A DNA stretch of 62,818 nt, from NCBI RefSeq assembly GCF_001625565.1, contig NZ_AUXS01000039.1, positions 1 to 62,818 on the forward strand. Reading direction: 5' to 3'. Shown one piece after another: positions 55,273-62,818 of the stretch. This DNA comes from Pseudoalteromonas luteoviolacea NCIMB 1944. Lineage in GTDB: Bacteria > Pseudomonadota > Gammaproteobacteria > Enterobacterales > Alteromonadaceae. The notes below the pieces were generated by a model. That model was not told the DNA's origin. It worked only from the letters and a program-made list of their open reading frames with translations, and made no database searches. The translations under genes were made by a program, and so were the position numbers. Numbering within the stretch: the first letter of the stretch is position 1; each line of letters begins with the position of its first letter.

Positions 55273-55935
55273 TTAGTGAGTTGTTCCTGCCGCTATGGCT
55301 AAATCCTGATCATGGCTTAAAGCCGAGGCAATCATGGATTTTAGCGCTGCAATGACGGTTGACTCAGCCATACTGGGTGCACCGCTATGGTGCACTGCTT
55401 GCTCAGGCAAATATGGAATATGGATAAAGCCACCTTTTAAATTGGCTTTGTGTGTTTCTATGTAATGACATAGACCATACATGACATGATTACATACATA
55501 GGTACCGGCAGTATTGGAAATACTCGCTGGGATCTGCGCTTCATGCAGGTCCCAAAGCATATGTTTTATCGGTAACTTTGCAAATACCGCCGCTGGACCG
55601 TCTTTAACAACTGGTGTATCGATAGGCTGGTGGCCTGCATTGTCTTTAATTCTTGCATCATTAATGTTTATCGCAATACGTTCAATTGTAATATCGCAGC
55701 GACCGCCTGCTTGGCCAACACATAATACGAGGTTTGGTTCATGCAGTGCGATATTGTTGTAAAGTGATTCCAAAGAGGTGTCAAACTCACAAGGAAGTTC
55801 TCGCGTTACGATTAAATGACCTTCGATAATAAGGCCTTCTAACTTCTGAACCGCTTGCCATGAAGGGTTAATTGCTTCGCCACCAAAAGGTTCAAATCCA
55901 GTGATTAACACGGTAGGGTGATTAGGTTTAGTCAT
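55273..55935 (-). CDS. pcp: Pyroglutamyl peptidase I
   Basis: 220 residues from the ATG at 55935, which overlaps the stop of the DUF979 gene. C15 family: start VLITGFEPFGG, catalytic Glu in the VGQAGGR region, Cys in TYVCNHVMYG and His in GFIHIPYLPEQ. It releases 5-oxoproline from peptide N-termini; the rest of the operon would import or degrade it. Last gene of the operon. Confidence 0.95.
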   Translation of the reverse strand: MTKPNHPTVLITGFEPFGGEAINPSWQAVQKLEGLIIEGHLIVTRELPCEFDTSLESLYNNIALHEPNLVLCVGQAGGRCDITIERIAININDARIKDNAGHQPIDTPVVKDGPAAVFAKLPIKHMLWDLHEAQIPASISNTAGTYVCNHVMYGLCHYIETHKANLKGGFIHIPYLPEQAVHHSGAPSMAESTVIAALKSMIASALSHDQDLAIAAGTTH

Positions 55936-56950
55936 TAAAAATAACCCCATACATTAAAAAGATATTGATGATTAATAGAGCGATCGCAGTTGGTATTTGC
56001 ACCTTGATCACCTGATATTTGTCTTTTAAATCGAGTAGTGCGGCTGGGATAATATTAAAATTCGCAGCCATTGGCGTCATTAACGTGCCGCAGTAACCGG
56101 AGTACATACCAATCGCTACCAGTGGCGCAGGACTGGCGCCATGTCCTTGAATCAAGAATGGTACAGCAATACCCGCTGTCATGACTGGGAAAGCCGCAAA
56201 CGCGTTGCCCATGACCATAGTAAATAAAGCCATACCGACACAGTAAAGTACAACGAGCATAAAACGGTTATCCGGAGATATAAACAGGGTTACAATATCC
56301 TGTATCGCAGTGCCAGTATTTGCCACGATGAAAACGCCGCCCAGCATGGCCAGCATCTGTGGTAAAATTGCTGCCCACCCGATTGAGTCTACAAGGCGTC
56401 TAGATTCGCCTATCGCCTGAATAGGGCTACCTGAAGTGAACTTCCATGCAACCAATAAAGCACCGCCACAAGCAAGTGTTAGCGACGCCAAGGTTAAATG
56501 GTTTTGGTCAAATAAATAGGTGCCACCAAGATTAAGACCACCTAAAAAAAGTGTACAAATCACAGTTATAACGGGGATAAGTACAGCTGGAATAAACAGC
56601 TTATTGCCGATCGTCTGAGCGCTTTTGTCTAGCTCTTCTTCGCTTGGGGTATAGTATGTGCCCATTGAAACCTTGCCCATACCAGCCAACAGGGCGATGG
56701 CGATAACGCTGACTCCCACCCACTGATTAGTTAGCGTTTCACCAATGAGCGAAATTGATAGATCACCAAATAAAAATACATTACCAAAGAGCATCCAAAA
56801 TAGGGCTGTAGTGAGGCGTTTTGGGTGTTGCTTGTCTTGTAGAGTTTTAACAACTAAAAACAGAACCAAAAAGCCGATGAGTAAATAGATATTGTCAATA
56901 GAGAGTATTGCAGGTTGTTCTGAGTGTGTAGATTGGCTTACTGCGCTCAT
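55928..56950 (-). CDS. DUF979 membrane protein
   Basis: 340 residues with about nine membrane helices. The block GMYSGYCGTLMTPMAANFNIIPA is typical of DUF979, which always pairs with DUF969. Together they are thought to form a transporter, probably for 5-oxoproline or its peptides. It overlaps both neighbours by a few bases. Confidence 0.88.
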   Translation of the reverse strand: MSAVSQSTHSEQPAILSIDNIYLLIGFLVLFLVVKTLQDKQHPKRLTTALFWMLFGNVFLFGDLSISLIGETLTNQWVGVSVIAIALLAGMGKVSMGTYYTPSEEELDKSAQTIGNKLFIPAVLIPVITVICTLFLGGLNLGGTYLFDQNHLTLASLTLACGGALLVAWKFTSGSPIQAIGESRRLVDSIGWAAILPQMLAMLGGVFIVANTGTAIQDIVTLFISPDNRFMLVVLYCVGMALFTMVMGNAFAAFPVMTAGIAVPFLIQGHGASPAPLVAIGMYSGYCGTLMTPMAANFNIIPAALLDLKDKYQVIKVQIPTAIALLIINIFLMYGVIFND

Positions 56951-57678
56951 GCTAACTCCTCAGTACTAACAGATTTGTTTTGTTGCTGCTTTATCTCAGC
57001 AATTTTGTTGCAAATTTTTGCTTCGAGGCGAGCAAGACGGAAAAGGTGTACGATTAATGCAAAAATTGCAGTGGGTATGGCCCAAAGACCAATGTGTAGT
57101 GGCTCGATACCTTGGATCCCATTTTCTTTTAAAAATGCATCCATTAATAAAACGGCTCCAAAAGCAATAAATATGTCTTCGCCAAAAAATACGGCAATGT
57201 TGTCACATGCGGCTGAATGTGCGCTGATCATGTCTTTGACTTCTTTGGGAAGTTCGCCATGAATATTTGCAGCAGCCCCCAATGCCATGGGGGCTAGCAA
57301 GGGCCTAACGGTTTGAGCTTGACCAGCTAAGCTAAGTAGACCCAAGGCTGCCGAAGACTCACGCACCACGAAGTACACGCTAAGAATTCTCGCGGTAGTG
57401 GCTCCTTTTATATTGGCAATCCAATTTTTTGCGCGATTTTGCAGTCCGTAGCGCTCCAAAATTGCAATAACAGGCAAAATCAACAAGAAACTAGCCAGTT
57501 GTCGGGAGTTCATAAACTTTTCACCAAAGGTGGCTAGCAGTTCAGCAAAGTTCAAGTCAACTGCCCAGCCGGTGATTAATCCTGCCGCAGTGACTACTAA
57601 TAAAGGGTTAAACCGCAGGGCAAAGCCGACTACGACAACCAATATCCCGGTTAACGGGAGCAAGTTTAGTTCAGTCAT
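56947..57678 (-). CDS. DUF969 membrane protein
   Basis: 243 residues with about six membrane helices; SRQLASFLLILPVIAILERYG and GAAANIHGELP are DUF969 features. Partner of the DUF979 protein. Its start overlaps the stop of pxpC (ATGA). Confidence 0.88.
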   Translation of the reverse strand: MTELNLLPLTGILVVVVGFALRFNPLLVVTAAGLITGWAVDLNFAELLATFGEKFMNSRQLASFLLILPVIAILERYGLQNRAKNWIANIKGATTARILSVYFVVRESSAALGLLSLAGQAQTVRPLLAPMALGAAANIHGELPKEVKDMISAHSAACDNIAVFFGEDIFIAFGAVLLMDAFLKENGIQGIEPLHIGLWAIPTAIFALIVHLFRLARLEAKICNKIAEIKQQQNKSVSTEELA

Positions 57679-58613
57679 ATATTTTTCTTATCATGATGTA
57701 GCACAGCAATTTTTAATTGTGCTAGGTGTTGTTGTTGTTGGTCTAATGCTTGTTGAGCTTGCGGTCTATTTGCGATTTGAAATTGACAACGTGCTCCTGC
57801 ATGCAATTGGCCTAAATGACGTAAATCAGCTTCAATTACATGAGCGATAATTGGGTATCCCCCTGTTGTTTGGCAGTCATTAAGCAATACGATAGGTTGG
57901 CCATTGGGTGGTAATTGTATCACGCCAGGACTTACTGCTTGGCTAGTAATACTTAGGTTGTGGCTCATATCAATATCACTTGCGACTCTTAACCCCATGC
58001 GATTACTGTTTGGTTGTACCTGCCATTGTTGGTCGTACAAATGCTGTTGATTGTCTTTGGGTAACAAATCGATGTGTGGCCCTGGAATAACGCGAATTGT
58101 GTTCACATAATCTGGCAGAGCAGCGCCAATGGAACCGAGCGGGTCAAACTGAGTGTAGGGCAGTACGTCACCGTCTTGCAAAGCCCTGCCGCTGAGGCCT
58201 CCAAATCCCGCTTGTACATCTGTTGCCAACGAATTCATCACCGGGGTGACTTCATTGAACCCACCTTGAACCGCAAAGTAAGCACGCAAACCATTTTTGC
58301 TCGACGCAAAAGTTAATGTGTCGTTAGCTTCAGCGTAATATCGCCACCCTGTGGCTACGCTTTTTCCATTAAGTTTTGCACCAAGCTCCGCACCAGTGAT
58401 CGAAAAGTTGGTTGGACGGTCAAACTTAAACTTACATAAGCCGACGGTTATCTCAATAACAGCGGTATCTGGGGAGTTATTAAGGAGTATGTTAGCGCTT
58501 TTAGCTGCTAGAGTGTCTATCACGCCAGCTTGTGACACGCCTAAATGTCTGAAACCACTTCTTCCTAAATCTTGTATGCACGTTTGAATACCAGATTTTA
58601 AGATTGTTAGCAT
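57675..58613 (-). CDS. pxpC: 5-oxoprolinase subunit PxpC (KipA type)
   Basis: 312 residues; GIQTCIQDLGRSGFRHLGVSQ and the end region SPGVIQLPPNGQPIVLLNDCQTTGGYP are typical of the KipA/PxpC family. With PxpB and PxpA it opens 5-oxoproline to glutamate using ATP. Overlaps pxpB by 7 bases. Confidence 0.93.
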   Translation of the reverse strand: MLTILKSGIQTCIQDLGRSGFRHLGVSQAGVIDTLAAKSANILLNNSPDTAVIEITVGLCKFKFDRPTNFSITGAELGAKLNGKSVATGWRYYAEANDTLTFASSKNGLRAYFAVQGGFNEVTPVMNSLATDVQAGFGGLSGRALQDGDVLPYTQFDPLGSIGAALPDYVNTIRVIPGPHIDLLPKDNQQHLYDQQWQVQPNSNRMGLRVASDIDMSHNLSITSQAVSPGVIQLPPNGQPIVLLNDCQTTGGYPIIAHVIEADLRHLGQLHAGARCQFQIANRPQAQQALDQQQQHLAQLKIAVLHHDKKNI

Positions 58614-59263
58614 ATTCCCTCCGTGCTTGGTATGAACTTTACAACATCTCCTGGTTGCAAAATACTTGGTGATTCTAATTGATGATTAAACAAAACGGTG
58701 TCTGTGTGACCGATAAGTCGCCATCCTCCTGGTGATTCACTCGGATAAACTGCCGTAAGGTCTTGTGCTATCGCCACTGAACCCGGCGGCACGTGTGTTC
58801 TAGGTGTATCAAGGCGAGGTAAATGTAGTTTTGGGTTTAGATCCCCCAAATAGGCAAAGCCAGGTAAAAATCCTAAGAATTTGACTTGATAACTTTGTTC
58901 ACTGTGTAGCTCAACCACTTGAGATGGGTTCAAGCCGGTTAGAGATGCGACGGAATCTAGGTCTGGTCCGTCACTTTTTCCATAGCGTGTGATGATTTGG
59001 TGAACAGTTGGTTGAAATGCCTCTGGTTCAATGTCTTCCCAAGCCTCTCTTAGTCTATCTAACCAGTATTCTGGATCTTGAGAGTGCATTAAGTAGCCTG
59101 TGATGGTCGTTTTGGCCGGTACGATATCTATGAAGACTTTTTGTTCACGCATCCAAGCGTGTAACGCAAACAATTTATTTTGTTGGTGTTGCGAAAGATT
59201 AGTCTGAAATATTTCTAAAACGAGTGCACGCTCGCCCAGAATATAGGTCTTGTTGTTTGTCAT
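58607..59263 (-). CDS. pxpB: 5-oxoprolinase subunit PxpB (KipI type)
   Basis: 218 residues with the KipI-family blocks FLGFLPGFAYLG, RLDTPRTHVPPGSVAIA and YPSESPGGWRLIGHT. First gene of the operon. The third subunit, PxpA (LamB/YcsF), is not in this operon or elsewhere in the window. Confidence 0.93.
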   Translation of the reverse strand: MTNNKTYILGERALVLEIFQTNLSQHQQNKLFALHAWMREQKVFIDIVPAKTTITGYLMHSQDPEYWLDRLREAWEDIEPEAFQPTVHQIITRYGKSDGPDLDSVASLTGLNPSQVVELHSEQSYQVKFLGFLPGFAYLGDLNPKLHLPRLDTPRTHVPPGSVAIAQDLTAVYPSESPGGWRLIGHTDTVLFNHQLESPSILQPGDVVKFIPSTEGIC

Positions 59264-59387
59264 TATGTTGTCTTTATAATAATTTGAAACACGACTTTTT
59301 TATTATTTATAGTGTTGTCATTACAGGTGCTGTTGCGTGTTTAATATACATAGTAATAGTGTGGGAGGCCACATAAATAGAAATAAG

Positions 59388-59416
59388 AAAAAGGCCATGC
59401 AATGCATGGCCTTTTT
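59388..59416. terminator. Terminator of the aminopeptidase gene
   Basis: AAAAAGGCCATGCA and TGCATGGCCTTTTT form a near-perfect stem with a very short loop just past the aminopeptidase stop; both strands end in a T-run. Confidence 0.9.
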
Positions 59417-59426
59417 ATTGGAGGGG

Positions 59427-60941
59427 TTAGTTACCGCTCAATAACCATTCACTAAGAATACGGACGCCGTATCCAGTGCCACCGGCAGGAACTTCATCTT
59501 TGGTTTTTTTAGAGATTGCATTGCCCGCGATATCAATGTGAACCCAGCGTGTATCGCCAACAAACTGTTGTAAGAAGGTCGCTGCTGTAGTCGCACCTGG
59601 ACCGTAAGAGCCAATATTAGTTAGATCTGCTATGTCAGAATTTAGCGCGTCTTTATATCCAAGAGGCAGACGCCAAACTTGCTCGTTAACTGTTTGACCT
59701 GCGATCGTAAACTCTTTAACAAGCTCATCGTCTTCTGAGAAAATGGCCGAGTAGTTATTACCAACTGCACGGATTTTAGAACCAGTTAACGTTGCAAGAT
59801 CAATCATAATTTCTGGTTTGTAGTACTGACGTGCATACCATAGCGCATCACTTAAAATAAGTCGGCCTTCAGCATCTGTGTTAAGTACTTCAACACTTAA
59901 GCCTTCAGCTGTACGCAGAACATCGCCAGGCGCGAAAGAGTTTTCAGATACCATGTTGGCAGCCATTGGCATCACCGCAACCACGTTTACATCTGCTTTT
60001 GCTTTGGCCATCGCTTTAACTGTACCAAGTACGGCAGCTGCACCAGCCATATCAACTTTCATTAGCGCGATTGACTTACCAGTTTTAACGTTATAGCCAC
60101 CGGAATCAAAAGTAATGCCTTTGCCTACAAGCGCGATTGGTGTGTCGTTGTTACCTTTGTAATGTGCAATTACAAGTCTTGAGCCTTGTGCACTGCCGCG
60201 ACCGACAGCTTCAAGGGCGCCCATTCCAAGCTCTTTAATTTCAGCTGGCTCTAATACTTTTACTTCAACACCATATTGCTCAAGCTGTTTTGCAGCTTTT
60301 GCAAAATCGACTGGTGTCATTTCAGAAGCAATTTCAGAAGTTAAGTCACGAGCAAGAAACACACCTGATTGAATATGCTCAAGCGGGATGTACTCTTTGG
60401 CAGCTTTGCGTTTACTGTCTACATCTATGCTGTAGCTAATATTAAAGTTATTTGGTTCTTTTTTATAAACTTCAAAAGTGTGGTCACGTAAGTTAATACC
60501 GTGAGCAAGCTGAGCAGCTAGCTGAGAGTTATTAATTTCACCATCAAAGTCTTCAAAAGCAACAGCAACACTTGCGGACTTTTTATCTTCCAACTTTGCG
60601 TGCAGATTGCCGCCAAGTTTAGTCATTTTACTTGCGTTTAGTTCATCTTCTTTGCCTAAACCCACAACGATGATGCGCTTATAGTCAGAGGATACAGGCG
60701 CTAGCACTTCAACGGTTTTTCCAAATTTGCCTTGAAAGCCTTCACTTTCTAACGCTCTGTCTAATTGCGCTCTAGTCGGCTTGTCTAAAAATTTGAAAGC
60801 AGCTTTTTTGTCTTCTGCTTTGAAAATTACGAGTGACTCAGCGTTTTCAAGCTTAGATGTGAATTGGATGTCCGCAGCTTGGGCTGAAATTGAAGCACCA
60901 AGTGCAACTGCGATCGCTGAAAGGCGAGAGATAAAAGACAT
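59427..60941 (-). CDS. Exported leucyl aminopeptidase (M17)
   Basis: 504 residues; unlike cytoplasmic PepA it has a signal peptide (ends ISAQAAD). The M17 metal and active-site motifs are intact: GKGITFDSGGYNVK, MKVDMAGAAAVLG and NTDAEGRLILSDAL. It removes N-terminal residues from peptides in the periplasm or outside. It is adjacent to, but not in, the 5-oxoproline operon; peptide supply is a likely common theme. Confidence 0.93.
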   Translation of the reverse strand: MSFISRLSAIAVALGASISAQAADIQFTSKLENAESLVIFKAEDKKAAFKFLDKPTRAQLDRALESEGFQGKFGKTVEVLAPVSSDYKRIIVVGLGKEDELNASKMTKLGGNLHAKLEDKKSASVAVAFEDFDGEINNSQLAAQLAHGINLRDHTFEVYKKEPNNFNISYSIDVDSKRKAAKEYIPLEHIQSGVFLARDLTSEIASEMTPVDFAKAAKQLEQYGVEVKVLEPAEIKELGMGALEAVGRGSAQGSRLVIAHYKGNNDTPIALVGKGITFDSGGYNVKTGKSIALMKVDMAGAAAVLGTVKAMAKAKADVNVVAVMPMAANMVSENSFAPGDVLRTAEGLSVEVLNTDAEGRLILSDALWYARQYYKPEIMIDLATLTGSKIRAVGNNYSAIFSEDDELVKEFTIAGQTVNEQVWRLPLGYKDALNSDIADLTNIGSYGPGATTAATFLQQFVGDTRWVHIDIAGNAISKKTKDEVPAGGTGYGVRILSEWLLSGN

Positions 60942-61265
60942 TTTTAAAAATCCTCTGGATATTGCGTGCCAACGTTTTACCCTATTTTCAATGGCATATT
61001 AATCTAATGTCGTTGAACTGCTTGGATTCTAGGGTGAGTTGCAATTGCAACGGGTGTGGTATCAGTGTAGCAAGTTGGTGCACAAGGTGTTATTGCGTTT
61101 AACTTTCTTGGTAAAGCAAGATTATTTGTATAAGGCGAGTGGTGCAGCAATGACGAAGTTTTTACTAACATTGAACAAGTTTGCCAGCTTGTTATGCAAA
61201 ATTTTGAAATTGTTTTATTCGAAGCTCGGTCCAAATGGATAGATAATTATTAAAGGAGCACTTAC
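60942..61265. other. Divergent promoter gap
   Basis: Between the aminopeptidase and the Msr gene, divergently transcribed. Short frames here look like chance; no hairpin or repeat found. Confidence 0.4.
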
Positions 61266-62549
61266 GTGAAGAAGCAGCTTAACTTTACTTTGTTACTCGG
61301 TCTGTTTTCAGCTATTTCTTTCGCCGCTGATATGCCGAAACCTGAGATGGATAATGCAAGTGTAAATATCAAAACACTTGTATTAGGATCTGGCTGCTTT
61401 TGGGGCCCAGAAAAGCGCTACGAAGCAATGATTGGCGTGATTGATGCGGAATCAGGGTATGCCGATGGTAGGGGCTTTAAAGCCACCTATAAAAATATAA
61501 TCAGTCCTCGTCGTCGTTATGATGAAAATAACTACGCTGAAGTGGTTAAGGTGACGTATAACGCAAACTTACTGTCCACTGAGTCATTAATTAAGTCTTA
61601 TTTTGAAAGCCATGACCCGACTCAAAAAAACAGACAAGGTAATGATGTAGGAACACAATACCGTTCCATCATTTTATTCGATACAGAGAACCAAGCAAAA
61701 GTGGCCCATCAGCTCAAAGGGGAGTATCAGCATTTGCTGCAAAAAGCAGGATATGGTGATATCCAAACAAAGATCAAGCCGCTTGAAAAATTTGTGTCTG
61801 CCGAGGAATATCACCAAAATTATTTGGCGAAAAACCCTAATGGGTATTGCCCTGATCATAGTACGGGTGTGACTTTTGACAAAGTGGATCAAAAGAAAGT
61901 GAGTAACGCTGCGCTTTTAAGAGGTAAACATATAGTAGTGTTAGATTCAAAAAGCTATTGCCCCTACTGCGAAAAGTTTAAAAGTACAGTTGTAAATGAT
62001 TATAAGGGCTCAATTCCATTACATTACAGATTTGCGGACCAACTGCAAGGCATTGACATTATGTCTGCTACTTGGGCGACGCCAACTATTTTACTTATTG
62101 AAAATGGAAAAGAGGTTGCTGGATATCAAGGCTTTATGAATCGAGAAACCTTTTACAAGGTACTGGGAGCGTTTAAGCTTGGCAAAACAGAAGCTTACAA
62201 AATTGCCTTTCAAAAAGGCACTGAACGTCCATTTTGCAAGCAATATGATATTTTCAAAAACACAGGAGAGGGCGTTTTTGTTGACAAGCTCAGTGGTGCA
62301 CATTTGTTTGATACCAAAGATCGCTTTAACTCGGGCACAGGGTGGTTGTCTTTCAAGTATCCAGTCAAAGGAAGCGTCACCTACCATCAAGATTTAAGTC
62401 ACGGTATGGTACGAACAGAAATCAGATCCAAGTCGACGGGTATCCACCTTGGTCATGTATTTAAGAATGAAGGACCGAGAGGCACGGATAGGTATTGCAT
62501 CAATGCGACTGTTCTAGATTTTATTCCTAGCCAAGAGCTTGTGAACTGA
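61266..62549 (+). CDS. Exported MsrA-thioredoxin-MsrB fusion
   Basis: 427 residues with a signal peptide ending SFAAD. MsrA (about 35-200) has GSGCFWGPEKRY with catalytic Cys44. A thioredoxin-like domain follows (about 215-310) with SYCPYC and a cis-Pro loop (ATPTILL). MsrB is last (about 320-425): SGTGWLSF, HLGHVF and the catalytic Cys in RYCINA; it lacks the zinc CxxC pairs. It repairs both isomers of oxidised methionine in the periplasm. The order differs from the Neisseria PilB fusion, where thioredoxin comes first. GGAG lies just before the start. Confidence 0.92.
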   Translation: MKKQLNFTLLLGLFSAISFAADMPKPEMDNASVNIKTLVLGSGCFWGPEKRYEAMIGVIDAESGYADGRGFKATYKNIISPRRRYDENNYAEVVKVTYNANLLSTESLIKSYFESHDPTQKNRQGNDVGTQYRSIILFDTENQAKVAHQLKGEYQHLLQKAGYGDIQTKIKPLEKFVSAEEYHQNYLAKNPNGYCPDHSTGVTFDKVDQKKVSNAALLRGKHIVVLDSKSYCPYCEKFKSTVVNDYKGSIPLHYRFADQLQGIDIMSATWATPTILLIENGKEVAGYQGFMNRETFYKVLGAFKLGKTEAYKIAFQKGTERPFCKQYDIFKNTGEGVFVDKLSGAHLFDTKDRFNSGTGWLSFKYPVKGSVTYHQDLSHGMVRTEIRSKSTGIHLGHVFKNEGPRGTDRYCINATVLDFIPSQELVN

Positions 62550-62818
62550 AATTGAGCTACATACTTAGCTGTTTAAAACACTAATATCGGTCATCGTTGC
62601 ACATCATGTCGAAACCGTCATTGAGGGCTTGCCCCGCAATCCATGTTTTAGATGAATTTGAAGGAGATATAACTTTAAGATCCTAAATGGACCCTGAAGT
62701 AAATTCAGGGTGACGGGTTTTGGGGTGGCCAGTTTGTGAGGCGGTGGCTTTGTGAGGCGGTGGACTTGTAGGCTCACACTTCATGATTTAATGCCGCCCT
62801 TGTTTTGCAACAAATCGA
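62550..62818. other. 3' flank without recognised genes
   Basis: Contains only the repeats listed at 62691-62763. Confidence 0.4.
62691..62763. repeat. Inverted repeat followed by a 16-base-period direct repeat
   Basis: ACCCTGAA and TTCAGGGT form a small hairpin (62691-62711). TTTGTGAGGCGGTGG then occurs twice, at 62733 and 62749. The hairpin looks like a dispersed intergenic repeat unit. Confidence 0.55.

Noticed and set aside
62733..62763. Direct repeats considered as a CRISPR array
   Set aside because: Only two copies with a one-base spacer; no array or cas gene anywhere in the window.

Overview
The window looks like chromosome from a marine gammaproteobacterium, most likely Pseudoalteromonas or a close relative. 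The reasons are the AT-rich base composition, many secreted glycan-binding or glycan-degrading proteins, a GlyGly-CTERM (rhombosortase-type) tail on a sugar dehydrogenase, MesX, and a PxpB/PxpC/DUF969/DUF979/Pcp operon. This is an inference from gene content. No rRNA, tRNA or CRISPR array was seen.

Layout. 1-8.5 kb is an accessory, polymorphic-toxin-like region. It starts with the 3' end of an Rhs-type gene and a likely immunity gene. A complete element with a REP-associated (Y1/HUH) transposase follows, then an orphan toxin-tip/immunity-like pair. At least three short deletion derivatives of the element and one degenerate left end (about 14.2 kb) are scattered nearby; one derivative cuts an IS3-family orfA remnant. 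4.2-24 kb is a secretome island with lectin/discoidin/fibrinogen-like proteins, two paralogous glycosidase-like proteins, a lyase-like protein, an alkaline-phosphatase-superfamily protein and small secreted proteins. Several genes here carry single-base lesions (an in-frame TAG and two signal-peptide frameshifts), and there is a decayed second copy of the orphan immunity gene.

23.7-30.9 kb holds the most striking unit: a tight minus-strand operon of a KAP P-loop NTPase, a 946-residue GAF-type histidine kinase, a stand-alone receiver and a large HD-domain protein. The set suggests a sense, relay and HD-effector pathway, possibly defence or stress signalling. 31-40.7 kb holds a PQQ-type sugar dehydrogenase, a membrane diguanylate cyclase, and a CheC / PAS-GGDEF-EAL / receiver cluster. 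41-46 kb has small secreted proteins, two orphan periplasmic binding proteins, a dermatopontin-like protein and a second Cys-rich peptide. That peptide shares a leader with one at 15.9-16.1 kb; together they look like ribosomally made, processed peptides.

46.4-62.6 kb is more housekeeping-like. It holds MesX (without MesD), an N-acyltransferase/cNMP-binding fusion coupled to a methyltransferase, an Lrp regulator, a serine hydrolase, a peroxiredoxin, AsnB, the 5-oxoproline operon, a secreted M17 aminopeptidase and a periplasmic MsrA-thioredoxin-MsrB fusion. Many genes end in clear intrinsic terminators, which supports the operon boundaries given here.
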